Source: Arenibacter sp040216555 (GTDB lineage: Bacteria; Bacteroidota; Bacteroidia; Flavobacteriales; Flavobacteriaceae). From it: DNA of 64,000 nt. Positions 8,245-16,282 of this stretch are shown in pieces; position 1 is the stretch's first letter, and every line of letters begins with the position of its first letter. The position numbers were made by a program, and so were the translations under genes. The DNA is taken from the NCBI GenBank assembly GCA_040216555.1, contig JAVJOW010000022.1, positions 142,518 to 206,517 of the forward strand, written 5' to 3'. Under the pieces are notes generated by a model, which was not told where the DNA came from, searched no databases, and saw only the letters and a program-made list of their open reading frames with translations.

Positions 8245-10975
8245 TTTCGTATATATTTACCGGAAGCATTAAACTGAAGGTGCTACCCACTCCTAATTCA
8301 CTGTTAAAGCTAACACCACCGCTTAAAAGCTCCGTATACTGCTTCACAATATGAAGTCCCAGACCCGTGCCCTGGATGTTGGTGGCGTTTTCTGCACGAA
8401 AAAAGCGGTTAAATAGATTTTTTTGCTCCTCTTTGGGTATACCGATGCCCCTATCCTTAATTTTTATGGATAGGAAATTTCCTTTAACCCTAATTTTAAT
8501 AGTAATCTCTTGTTGCTCCTTTGAGTACTTAATAGCATTGGAGATAAGATTTATAAGGATATGGTTCAATAATTTTGGATCAAGGTAAACCGATACAGAG
8601 GGTTGGGAATGTTTTAAAACAAAGTTCTGACCTTCTTTTTTGTTGGGCTCCATTTCATCGATCAACAGTTTTATAAACTGTATCAATTCAAAAGACTGTG
8701 GTTTCACCTGCACCTTGCCCTCTTCCAACTTACTCAAGGATAGAAAATCGTTAAGAATAACCACTAGATCCTTCACATTGTTCCTTATTCTGGAGACATG
8801 TTTCATTCTCCTCTCCTCCTTACCTGGCTCATTTTGTTTTCCTATTAGGATTGCAGAAGAAAGTATTGCACTAAGCGGGGTGCGAAATTCATGGGAGGCC
8901 ATTGAAATGAAACGCGACTTCAACTCGTTAATTTCCTTTTCTACCATTAGTGTCTTTTCCAATTTATGTTGTACTTCTTTCTGTTCGGTAACATTGTTAA
9001 AGACGAACAAAACCCACATTATTTTCTTTTCATCGGAATAGAGTGGTGTAGAATTCACGGCATAACACTGATCCTTAAAATCTACTTCAAAAGAAATATT
9101 GTCTCCCCTTAAGGTTTTTCGAATATCCGATTTTATTTTTTTGCTCTGTAATTTTGTAAAAACCGGGATGTCATCAATAGGAATTCCTTCAATATCGGAC
9201 TTATTAATATCAATACGGTCCATTTCCTCCCCTTCCACATAAACCAGCTCATAATCGGAATTAAAGACCATTATGACCCCATTGGGGAAATTATGCGCTA
9301 TAGCCGTAAATAGCGCCCTACTAAGCTTGGCCTTCCTTTCCGCCCTTAGGGTCTCCACTACCTGATCCTCAAGGTTTAAACTGGTGGTCATCAATTGTTG
9401 AACCGCAGATTGAACTTCCTTGGTCCGTTCTTCCACTTTATATTCCAATTGCTCGGTATATTCTTCCAATTTCTTCTTGTTTTGCTGGATTTCGGACACA
9501 TCGTTCTGAACCCCAATAAAATGGGTCAATTTTTGATTTTGGTCATATAAGGGCGTAATGGACAGGTCGTTCCAAAAAAGGGTCCCGTCTTTACGGTAAT
9601 TTTGGAGAAGTACCCTACAAGGTTTCCCTTCTTTAATAGCTTCGACCAAAACTTCAATTTCAGGATGATCGCGATCATCATTTTGTAAAAACCTACAGTT
9701 TTTTCCTAGAACTTCACTTTTGTCATATCCCGTTATCCGGGTAAAGGAATCATTACAATATATAATGGGAAGATTGGGGTCTTGGGCATCTACTATTAAA
9801 ATTCCGTTGCCTGCCACTTCAAGGGCCCTATTCCTTATTTCCAAGGTATCCTGTAACAATGTGGTTTCGGTAATATCCAAGCCCGAGCTTACCACGCCAA
9901 TAATTTCATTATTTCCATTCCTCAAGGTAGCATTGCTCCATTGAATTAGTCGCTCTTCCCCACCTTTGGCAACTATATGGTTTTCGTAAATATTGGGCAC
10001 TTCCAACTTCTCCTGGAAAATGTCTTCAAAGAGTTCTATTATTCGCTTTTTATCCCTGGTCGGTATAAAATTTCCAAACCAATTTTTATTCAAAATAGCA
10101 TCTTGTTCCAATCCTAAAATTTCACAGGTCCTTTTATTGACAAGTGCTACAGTATGGTCCTTATTGATTACTAGAAACATTGTAGGAGAAGAATCCATAT
10201 ATTGACGGAGCAATTTTTTCTCCTTGTCCAGAGCCATTTCTATTTCCTTACCCTTTGTTATATCCTGTAAAAAACCTTCCAAACCGCAGACATTTCCACG
10301 CTCGTCCATTATGCAGGAAACCTGTTCCCATATCCATTTTATTTCCTTGTTTGCCGTAACGATCCTATAAGTGAGCTGATACTGTTCCTTATCTGCTATT
10401 CCTTTCTTCACCTCAAGCAAAACCCTGGACAGATCTTCAGCATGTATTAAGGAATCCCAACTGATATCTGAGCCATCATAAAATTGCGCCGGAGAATATC
10501 CGGTTATGTTTTGGCAGGCCTCGCTGATAAATTCAATGATCCAAGGTCTATCCGTTTTAGAGCGATATACAATTCCGGACACATTGGAAATCAATGTTCT
10601 AAACTTTCTATCGCTTTCAAATACTGAAATATCGGCCGGTTTACAGTAGATTACCTTTACGTCTTGACCTTTTATCACTGTTGGTACGATCCTAATATCG
10701 ATAGGAAATTTAACGCCATTCTTGTCCCTACCATAAAATTGATTGGGACCTACAACAATCTCATTCATATCCGTGGCAACAGCTTTGAATTTCCAATCTG
10801 GAATAATCAATTGGATATCCTGCTGTACCAACTCCCCTTCAACATATCCGAACATTCTTTGCGCAGACATGTTGGCAATGAGCATAGATCCATGTTGGTC
10901 TACCACAATTAGTCCCGCTAAAGAGGATTCAAAGATGGATTGATACAGATCGCTATTTGTTATTTTTTCATGCAT
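8222..10975 (-). CDS. Multi-PAS histidine kinase with a LOV blue-light domain
   Basis: This 917-residue protein is soluble, with no membrane segment. PAS-like modules lie near 8-118, 123-245, 253-370 and 555-665. A LOV domain lies at about 378-495 with GKNCRFLQ at 424-431 (adduct Cys427), the flavin contacts Asn459 and Asn469 (NYRKDGTLFWN) and Gln490 (FIGVQ). A coiled linker leads to HisKA with phospho-His695 (SMASHEFRTP) and an HATPase domain with N-box (LINLISNAIKYS), G1 DRGIGIP and G2 GTGLGL. It is therefore a cytosolic hybrid of light sensing and other PAS inputs, and probably phosphorylates the receiver-CRP protein encoded just downstream. Operator P4 suggests autoregulation. Confidence 0.93.
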   Translation of the reverse strand: MHEKITNSDLYQSIFESSLAGLIVVDQHGSMLIANMSAQRMFGYVEGELVQQDIQLIIPDWKFKAVATDMNEIVVGPNQFYGRDKNGVKFPIDIRIVPTVIKGQDVKVIYCKPADISVFESDRKFRTLISNVSGIVYRSKTDRPWIIEFISEACQNITGYSPAQFYDGSDISWDSLIHAEDLSRVLLEVKKGIADKEQYQLTYRIVTANKEIKWIWEQVSCIMDERGNVCGLEGFLQDITKGKEIEMALDKEKKLLRQYMDSSPTMFLVINKDHTVALVNKRTCEILGLEQDAILNKNWFGNFIPTRDKKRIIELFEDIFQEKLEVPNIYENHIVAKGGEERLIQWSNATLRNGNNEIIGVVSSGLDITETTLLQDTLEIRNRALEVAGNGILIVDAQDPNLPIIYCNDSFTRITGYDKSEVLGKNCRFLQNDDRDHPEIEVLVEAIKEGKPCRVLLQNYRKDGTLFWNDLSITPLYDQNQKLTHFIGVQNDVSEIQQNKKKLEEYTEQLEYKVEERTKEVQSAVQQLMTTSLNLEDQVVETLRAERKAKLSRALFTAIAHNFPNGVIMVFNSDYELVYVEGEEMDRIDINKSDIEGIPIDDIPVFTKLQSKKIKSDIRKTLRGDNISFEVDFKDQCYAVNSTPLYSDEKKIMWVLFVFNNVTEQKEVQHKLEKTLMVEKEINELKSRFISMASHEFRTPLSAILSSAILIGKQNEPGKEERRMKHVSRIRNNVKDLVVILNDFLSLSKLEEGKVQVKPQSFELIQFIKLLIDEMEPNKKEGQNFVLKHSQPSVSVYLDPKLLNHILINLISNAIKYSKEQQEITIKIRVKGNFLSIKIKDRGIGIPKEEQKNLFNRFFRAENATNIQGTGLGLHIVKQYTELLSGGVSFNSELGVGSTFSLMLPVNIYENEKNSID

Positions 10976-11100
10976 TGTCCTTTTGCTGATTTTCTCTAAA
11001 TGGCCTAGACCAAACCAATTGGGAATGACCGTTAAGGAGTTTCGTGAAACATAAACTACCCTTTGAGACCGGTATTCCGGTATTTTAGCACTCAGTTACA

Positions 11101-11143
11101 CAAATGTATCGTTCACTATAGCCTCAAGAAATGATATCCGTCA
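11101..11143 (-). promoter_or_regulatory. CRP/FNR-type operator-promoter (P4) of LOV kinase operon
   Basis: The operator TGATATCCGTCA is at 11132-11143 (centre 11137.5). The minus strand reads a perfect TACATTTG box at 11108-11101, whose T is 29.5 bp from the centre. The arrangement predicts that the kinase/regulator pair controls itself. Confidence 0.72.
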
Positions 11144-11169
11144 TACCATGGAGCTGCATAGTAAAAACC

Positions 11170-11212
11170 TGACATTGGTCATATGCACATTTCTTTATTT
11201 GGAATAATTTTG
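11170..11212 (+). promoter_or_regulatory. CRP/FNR-type operator-promoter (P5) of patatin gene
   Basis: The operator TGACATTGGTCA is at 11170-11181 (centre 11175.5). A perfect TAATTTTG box at 11205-11212 starts 29.5 bp from the centre. The inferred start of transcription near 11217 rules out the upstream ATG at 11183. Confidence 0.75.
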
Positions 11213-11236
11213 ATTCAAATTTTAAATAAAAGGCTT

Positions 11237-12076
11237 ATGAGAACTGGGTTGGTTCTTTCTGGAGGTGGGATACGGGGTGTTGCCCATATAGGGGCCATAA
11301 AGGCATTGGAGGAATACGGTATTTACCCTACCCATATTGCAGGCACCAGCGCAGGAGCCATTGTTGGAGCCTTGTACGCTGCCGGATGTACTTGGGAAGA
11401 AATGCTGGATTTTTTTAAGTCCACAGAAATTTTCAGTATAACCAATTACGCTATGGGAAAACCTGGTTTCTTGGACACAGAAAAATTCCATGATCAATTA
11501 AAGGCCTATATACCCCATGATAGCTTCGAATCTCTACAGAAAGAACTATATGTAACGGCTACCAACTTACTTGATGGCACCTTGACTATTTTTAGCAAGG
11601 GTGAACTTATAAAACCCGTATTGGCATCTGCAGCGGTTCCTGGACTATTTGCGCCAGTAGAGATCAATAAAGGCTATTACGTAGACGGTGGTACTTTGAA
11701 CAATTTTCCGGTGGACCTTATAAAAAAGTATTGTGATCAGATTGTGGGAGTTTATGTAAATCCGTTCAACCATGTAAGCATCAAGGAACTTAATCACGTT
11801 ACCAAAGTTTTGGAAAGGGCTTACCACGTTATGGTAGCCAATGAAACTACCAAGAAATTTCAGGACTGTGATATATTGATACGTCCTTCCAATATGGATC
11901 GTTACAGCATGTTCACTTTGAAAAATTTAGACATTATTTGTGATTTGGGCTATACCGCAACCATTACCGCATTGAACAATAGTCCCCTTGCTTCAGAATT
12001 ACTATCGGCAGCGGAATTGGAAGCCATGAATGGTTTTTCTATGGAAACTTCGGTTAAAGAAAATCCACAAGAATAA
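11237..12076 (+). CDS. Patatin-like phospholipase
   Basis: This 279-residue serine lipase of the patatin (RssA-like) family has the oxyanion loop SGGGIRGVAH near the N-terminus, the nucleophile motif GTSAG (residues 35-39) and the catalytic Asp in YVDGGTLNNFPVD. It likely hydrolyses membrane phospholipids in the cytosol. The start is placed at 11237 because the -7 box at 11205-11212 would put transcription start after the ATG at 11183, and because MRTGLVLSGGG is the normal beginning of the family. It is a single gene under operator P5, divergent from the LOV kinase. Confidence 0.92.
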   Translation: MRTGLVLSGGGIRGVAHIGAIKALEEYGIYPTHIAGTSAGAIVGALYAAGCTWEEMLDFFKSTEIFSITNYAMGKPGFLDTEKFHDQLKAYIPHDSFESLQKELYVTATNLLDGTLTIFSKGELIKPVLASAAVPGLFAPVEINKGYYVDGGTLNNFPVDLIKKYCDQIVGVYVNPFNHVSIKELNHVTKVLERAYHVMVANETTKKFQDCDILIRPSNMDRYSMFTLKNLDIICDLGYTATITALNNSPLASELLSAAELEAMNGFSMETSVKENPQE

Positions 12077-12307
12077 ACCTTCTGAAATATATTTAACTAC
12101 ATTCCATCCAGATTTTTAATATGTTGGAAATTGACGAAGCGCAAGCGTTTACTTCAAGAATTTCAAATTCTACCCCGGACCTATTGCAACAGGGTAAATC
12201 CCTAGTGAGGTTTAAAATGCAAAAGCCCTCCCGTTTATACCCCCAACATGGACATATTTTGGGTATTTACGGGAAGGCATTGCTACTAACAAATAACCAA
12301 CAAATTA

Positions 12308-12772
12308 TTATCCGATTTGTACCTTTTTAGGAGGTGTTTTTTTAGCTTCCTCTTTCTTGGCAAGATTAAAGCTAAGAATACCATCCTTATAGGCCGCCTT
12401 AATTTCTTCCTGTTTTACATTTTCAGGAAGCTGTAAAGACCTTTCAAAGGAATTATAGCTAAATTCACGACGGGTAAATTTGTCCTCCTTTTCCTCCTTG
12501 GATTGGGACTTCTCGGCAGTAATGTTCAGGCATCCATTATCTATGGTTACCTCAAAATCTTTTTTTTGAAATCCAGGAGCAGCCAGCTCTATCTCAAAAT
12601 GGTCACCAGTTTCCTTAATGTTCAAGGCTGGCTCGGACCTTTTACCATTCCAGAAACTATCGGGTAGCATGTCCCTTACCCAAGCACGATTATCGAAAAA
12701 ATCTTCCATGTCAAAAAAATCTTGGCTCATTAAGTTTCCAAATGGTCTCCTTTTAAATTTTACTACTGACAT
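12308..12772 (-). CDS. Hsp20/alpha-crystallin small heat-shock protein
   Basis: This 154-residue ATP-independent chaperone binds unfolding proteins in the cytosol. The alpha-crystallin domain spans about residues 45-140, with PALNIKETGDHFEIELAAPGF, the FEVTIDNGCLNITAEK strands, the A-x-x-x-n-G-I/V-L signature AAYKDGILSFNLAK, and a C-terminal tail with the KKVQIG anchor (I-x-V/I type). Length is normal. It is transcribed divergently from the P-type ATPase, and both appear to share operator P6. Confidence 0.94.
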   Translation of the reverse strand: MSVVKFKRRPFGNLMSQDFFDMEDFFDNRAWVRDMLPDSFWNGKRSEPALNIKETGDHFEIELAAPGFQKKDFEVTIDNGCLNITAEKSQSKEEKEDKFTRREFSYNSFERSLQLPENVKQEEIKAAYKDGILSFNLAKKEEAKKTPPKKVQIG

Positions 12773-12811
12773 AATATTTTGTTTTTAAGGGTTACACATT
12801 TATTGTTATCC

Positions 12812-12885
12812 CTAAATTACAATCAATTGCCCTTGTACAAAATGATTTAGGTCAGTCACTCAAAATTTATTTACGCTTATTTTTA
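12812..12885. promoter_or_regulatory. Bidirectional CRP/FNR-type operator-promoter (P6)
   Basis: The operator TGATTTAGGTCA is at 12843-12854 (centre 12848.5). The minus strand reads TAATTTAG from 12819 toward hsp20; the plus strand reads TATTTTTA from 12878 toward the ATPase. Each has one mismatch to TAnnTTTG and each is exactly 29.5 bp from the centre. Confidence 0.7.
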
Positions 12886-12961
12886 CCCTATCCAATCAAT
12901 GTTTCAATATTGTTATAGACATATCGGAATTTGTAATAATACGAAAGTTGGATTATAGTAT

Positions 12962-15505
12962 ATGGTTCTGTACAATTTTGTTAATTTAGACAATATGATC
13001 AATCCAATTGATTTTGGCATAGAAGGGCTAACGGATGAAGCGGTAAAAAGCTCCAGAAAAAAGCATGGTGAAAATAGCCTTAGCTATAAAAAGGAAAATG
13101 GTTTTTTTGATGCTTTAAAAAGTGTTGCCAAGGAACCAATGGTCATCCTATTGATGGTGGCATCCTCTATCTATTTTATATCAGGAAATAATGGTGATGG
13201 AATATTTATGGTTGCCGCCATTATACTGGTTGCCTCAATATCCCTTTATCAGGATTCCAAAAGTAGGATGGCCCTGGAAAAATTAAAAAATCTTACGCAA
13301 CCCAATAGTCAGGTCATTAGGAACGGAGTGGTCGTAGAAATACCCAGTGAGGAGTTGGTTGTGGGCGACAGCCTAATGGTTGAGGAAGGCAACACCGTTC
13401 CTGCCGATGGCACCATTGTACATTCCAACGATTTCTCCGTAAACGAATCCATTCTTACCGGAGAATCCCTTTCGGTTTTTAAGGATGCTTCAAAAATGGA
13501 CCATAAAATATTTGGGGGCACAACAGTGGCCAGTGGACTGGCGATTGCCACCATTACAGAAATTGGGAACAGCACCAGGTTAGGTAAAATTGGAAAAAGT
13601 CTTGAAGGGATCGAGGAGGAAAAGACACCCCTGGAAAAACAGATTTCCAATTTCGTGAAACAAATGTCCATTTGGGGCGGTATCATATTTCTTCTTGTCT
13701 GGGGAATTAACTACCTCCAATCGCGGGAGCTATTGGAAAGTTTATTAAAAGCGTTAACCTTGGCAATGAGTGTGTTGCCAGAAGAAATACCAGTAGCTTT
13801 TACCACTTTCATGGCATTGGGTGCCTATAGGCTTATGAAAATGGGCATCGTAGTAAAACAAATGAAAACAGTAGAAACTTTGGGAAGTGCTACCGTTATT
13901 TGTACGGACAAAACCGGCACCATAACCCAAAATAAGATGGAGCTTGCAAAACTCTTTACCCTAGATACTGGAGAGGTAATTTCTGTTGAAAGCACCTTAA
14001 ATAATTTTGAAAAAGAATTGATCACCATAGCGATGTGGGCCAGCGAACCAATACCTTTCGATCCTATGGAAAAAGCCTTGCATGAGGCCTATGGCAGAAT
14101 TGCCTCTGCAGACCAGCGGCCCCATTATAAAATGATTCATGAGTATCCGCTTAGCGGGAAACCTCCTATGATGACCCATATATTCGAAAATAGTGAAGGT
14201 AGTCGTATCATTGCCGCCAAAGGGGCCCCCGAAGCTCTTTTGGCAACTTCCACACTTACCGATACCCAAAAAAAACAGATTACGGATGTCTTGACCAATT
14301 TAGGGCGGCAAGGATACCGAATGTTAGGAGTTGGGCAAGCCAATTTTCAAGGGTCCGACTTTCCCGAAAAGCAACAGGATTTTGAATTTACTTTCAAGGG
14401 ATTAGTGGCTTTTTATGACCCTCCAAAAGAGAATATTCGTCAGGTACTGAAAGATTTTGACAAGGCCGGAATACAGGTAAAACTGGTTACTGGAGACAAT
14501 CCGGCCACTTCCATGGCCATTGCCAAACAAATTGACTTTCCCGGCTATGAAAAAAATATGACCGGGGAGGAACTAATGCAATTGGGGGATGCAGAATTAC
14601 AACAAAAGGTAAAAAGCACCCAGGTCTTTACCCGTATGTTCCCAGAAGCCAAACTAAGAATTGTAAATGCCATAAAAGCCAATAATGAAGTAGTAGCCAT
14701 GACAGGTGATGGGGTCAATGACGGTCCAGCGCTCAAGGCAGCGCATATCGGTATTGCCATGGGCAAAAAAGGAACTGAAATTGCCAAGCAAGCCGCCTCC
14801 TTGATCTTGGTGGAAGATGACCTTTCCAAAATGGTAGATGCCATTGCCATGGGCAGAAAAATTTACGGCAATTTAAAAAAGGCCATCCAGTATATCATAT
14901 CCATTCATATCCCAATCATATTAACGGTATTTATTCCCTTGGCATTGGGGTGGGCCTATCCCTCCATATTTTCACCCTCCCATGTTATTTTATTGGAATT
15001 GATTATGGGCCCCACCTGCTCCATTATTTATGAAAACGAGCCGATGGAGAAAAATACGATGGTCAAAAAGCCAAGACCATTTACTACCACTTTTTTTAAG
15101 TTCAAGGAATTGATAACCAGTATCATTCAGGGACTAGTGATTACCCTGGGATCGTTATCGGTATACCAATACGCCATTTTTGAAGGATATAACGAATCCG
15201 TAACCAGAACCATGGTGTTTATGGTATTGATATCTGCCAATATTTTTCTGACCCTTGTAAACCGCTCTTTCTATTATTCCATTTGGACCACTTTAAAATA
15301 TAAGAACAACTTGGTGCCATTGATTATAGGGATTACTTTGATCCTCTCTGCACTGTTACTCTTTCTGCCCCCATTAACAGGATTTTTTCAATTTGAAACC
15401 TTGAACGGAAATCAACTGGGAGTTGCTGTCCTTGTTGGCCTGATGTCCGTACTCTGGTATGAAATTGTAAAAGGGATAAAACGGGCCAAGGGAAAATTAA
15501 AATAG
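12962..15505 (+). CDS. P-type cation-transporting ATPase (P2, Ca2+/cation type)
   Basis: This 847-residue inner-membrane ion pump has the N-terminal cation ATPase domain (GLTDEAV...KKHGENSL), actuator motif LTGES, ion-site helix SVLPEEIPVA (PEEIP where Ca pumps have PEGLP), phosphorylation site ICTDKTGTIT, the PPK/GDNPAT nucleotide region and the hinge MTGDGVNDGPALKAAHIGIAMG. It has about ten membrane helices. The transported ion cannot be fixed from sequence; Ca2+ or Mg2+ are possible. P6 lies upstream. An alternative start at 12995 (MINPIDFGIEG) is equally plausible and would give 836 residues. Confidence 0.9.
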   Translation: MVLYNFVNLDNMINPIDFGIEGLTDEAVKSSRKKHGENSLSYKKENGFFDALKSVAKEPMVILLMVASSIYFISGNNGDGIFMVAAIILVASISLYQDSKSRMALEKLKNLTQPNSQVIRNGVVVEIPSEELVVGDSLMVEEGNTVPADGTIVHSNDFSVNESILTGESLSVFKDASKMDHKIFGGTTVASGLAIATITEIGNSTRLGKIGKSLEGIEEEKTPLEKQISNFVKQMSIWGGIIFLLVWGINYLQSRELLESLLKALTLAMSVLPEEIPVAFTTFMALGAYRLMKMGIVVKQMKTVETLGSATVICTDKTGTITQNKMELAKLFTLDTGEVISVESTLNNFEKELITIAMWASEPIPFDPMEKALHEAYGRIASADQRPHYKMIHEYPLSGKPPMMTHIFENSEGSRIIAAKGAPEALLATSTLTDTQKKQITDVLTNLGRQGYRMLGVGQANFQGSDFPEKQQDFEFTFKGLVAFYDPPKENIRQVLKDFDKAGIQVKLVTGDNPATSMAIAKQIDFPGYEKNMTGEELMQLGDAELQQKVKSTQVFTRMFPEAKLRIVNAIKANNEVVAMTGDGVNDGPALKAAHIGIAMGKKGTEIAKQAASLILVEDDLSKMVDAIAMGRKIYGNLKKAIQYIISIHIPIILTVFIPLALGWAYPSIFSPSHVILLELIMGPTCSIIYENEPMEKNTMVKKPRPFTTTFFKFKELITSIIQGLVITLGSLSVYQYAIFEGYNESVTRTMVFMVLISANIFLTLVNRSFYYSIWTTLKYKNNLVPLIIGITLILSALLLFLPPLTGFFQFETLNGNQLGVAVLVGLMSVLWYEIVKGIKRAKGKLK

Positions 15506-15531
15506 TACACTAGATCCGAACAGGAAGAAGT

Positions 15532-16185
15532 CTAAATTTTAACCCCAAAAGCCAAATCCCCTGCATCCCCTATACCGGGAACAATATAACCTTTGCTATT
15601 TAATTTTGTATCGATGGCTGCTATCCACAATTGGGTATTCTTTGGGAAAATTGTCCTAATATGGTCTATCCCGGATTGGGAACCTATTACCGATATAATA
15701 TGGATCTGCTTAGGCTTGCCATGATCCTTAAGGACATATAAAACATTTTCCAAAGTTTTTCCAGTGGCCAGCATGGGGTCTGTAAGAATTAAGGTTTTAT
15801 TTTCCAGGGATGGAGCGGCAAAGTATTTCACAATAACTTCAAACGCATCCTCATCTCCACGGTGATGCCTATAGGCCGAAATAAAGGCATTCTCCGCATT
15901 GTCAAAATAATTTAACAGGCCCTGATGAAGAGGGAGTCCGGCACGTAAAACGGAACACAGGACCAAATCATCAATGGGCATGGCCATTTCTTTGGTTCCC
16001 AAAGGGGTCTCAACCGTTTGGTTCCTATAGTTAAGGGTCTTACTAAGTTCGTAGCCCAAAATTTCCCCGATACGTTCAATATTACGCCTAAAGCGCATAC
16101 TATCGCGTTGAATATTGGCATCCCTAATTTCGGCGACAAATTTATTTAACAGTGAATTTTCCTCCCCTAAGCTATGTACGATCAT
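15532..16185 (-). CDS. upp: Uracil phosphoribosyltransferase
   Basis: This 217-residue cytosolic salvage enzyme makes UMP from uracil and PRPP. Signatures are VLRAGLPLHQG, the PRPP loop LILTDPMLATGKT and the uracil-binding YIVPGIGDAGDLAFG at the C-terminus. It lies about 97 bp downstream of the glycogen phosphorylase on the same strand and converges with the ATPase. No operator of the island type was found in front of it, so it may be read through from the phosphorylase or have its own weak promoter. Confidence 0.95.
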   Translation of the reverse strand: MIVHSLGEENSLLNKFVAEIRDANIQRDSMRFRRNIERIGEILGYELSKTLNYRNQTVETPLGTKEMAMPIDDLVLCSVLRAGLPLHQGLLNYFDNAENAFISAYRHHRGDEDAFEVIVKYFAAPSLENKTLILTDPMLATGKTLENVLYVLKDHGKPKQIHIISVIGSQSGIDHIRTIFPKNTQLWIAAIDTKLNSKGYIVPGIGDAGDLAFGVKI

Positions 16186-16282
16186 TGTTTATCCATTTAG
16201 TTCAAGATACAGAATTCTCCATGCAAACACTATAAAATCTTTATTATGAGCAACAGGGCATTGGCTTTTTTGTTCAAAATGA

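Noticed and set aside
12121..12330. 69-codon frame after the patatin gene
   Set aside because: It overlaps the end of hsp20, has no recognisable features and no promoter of the local type; treated as intergenic.
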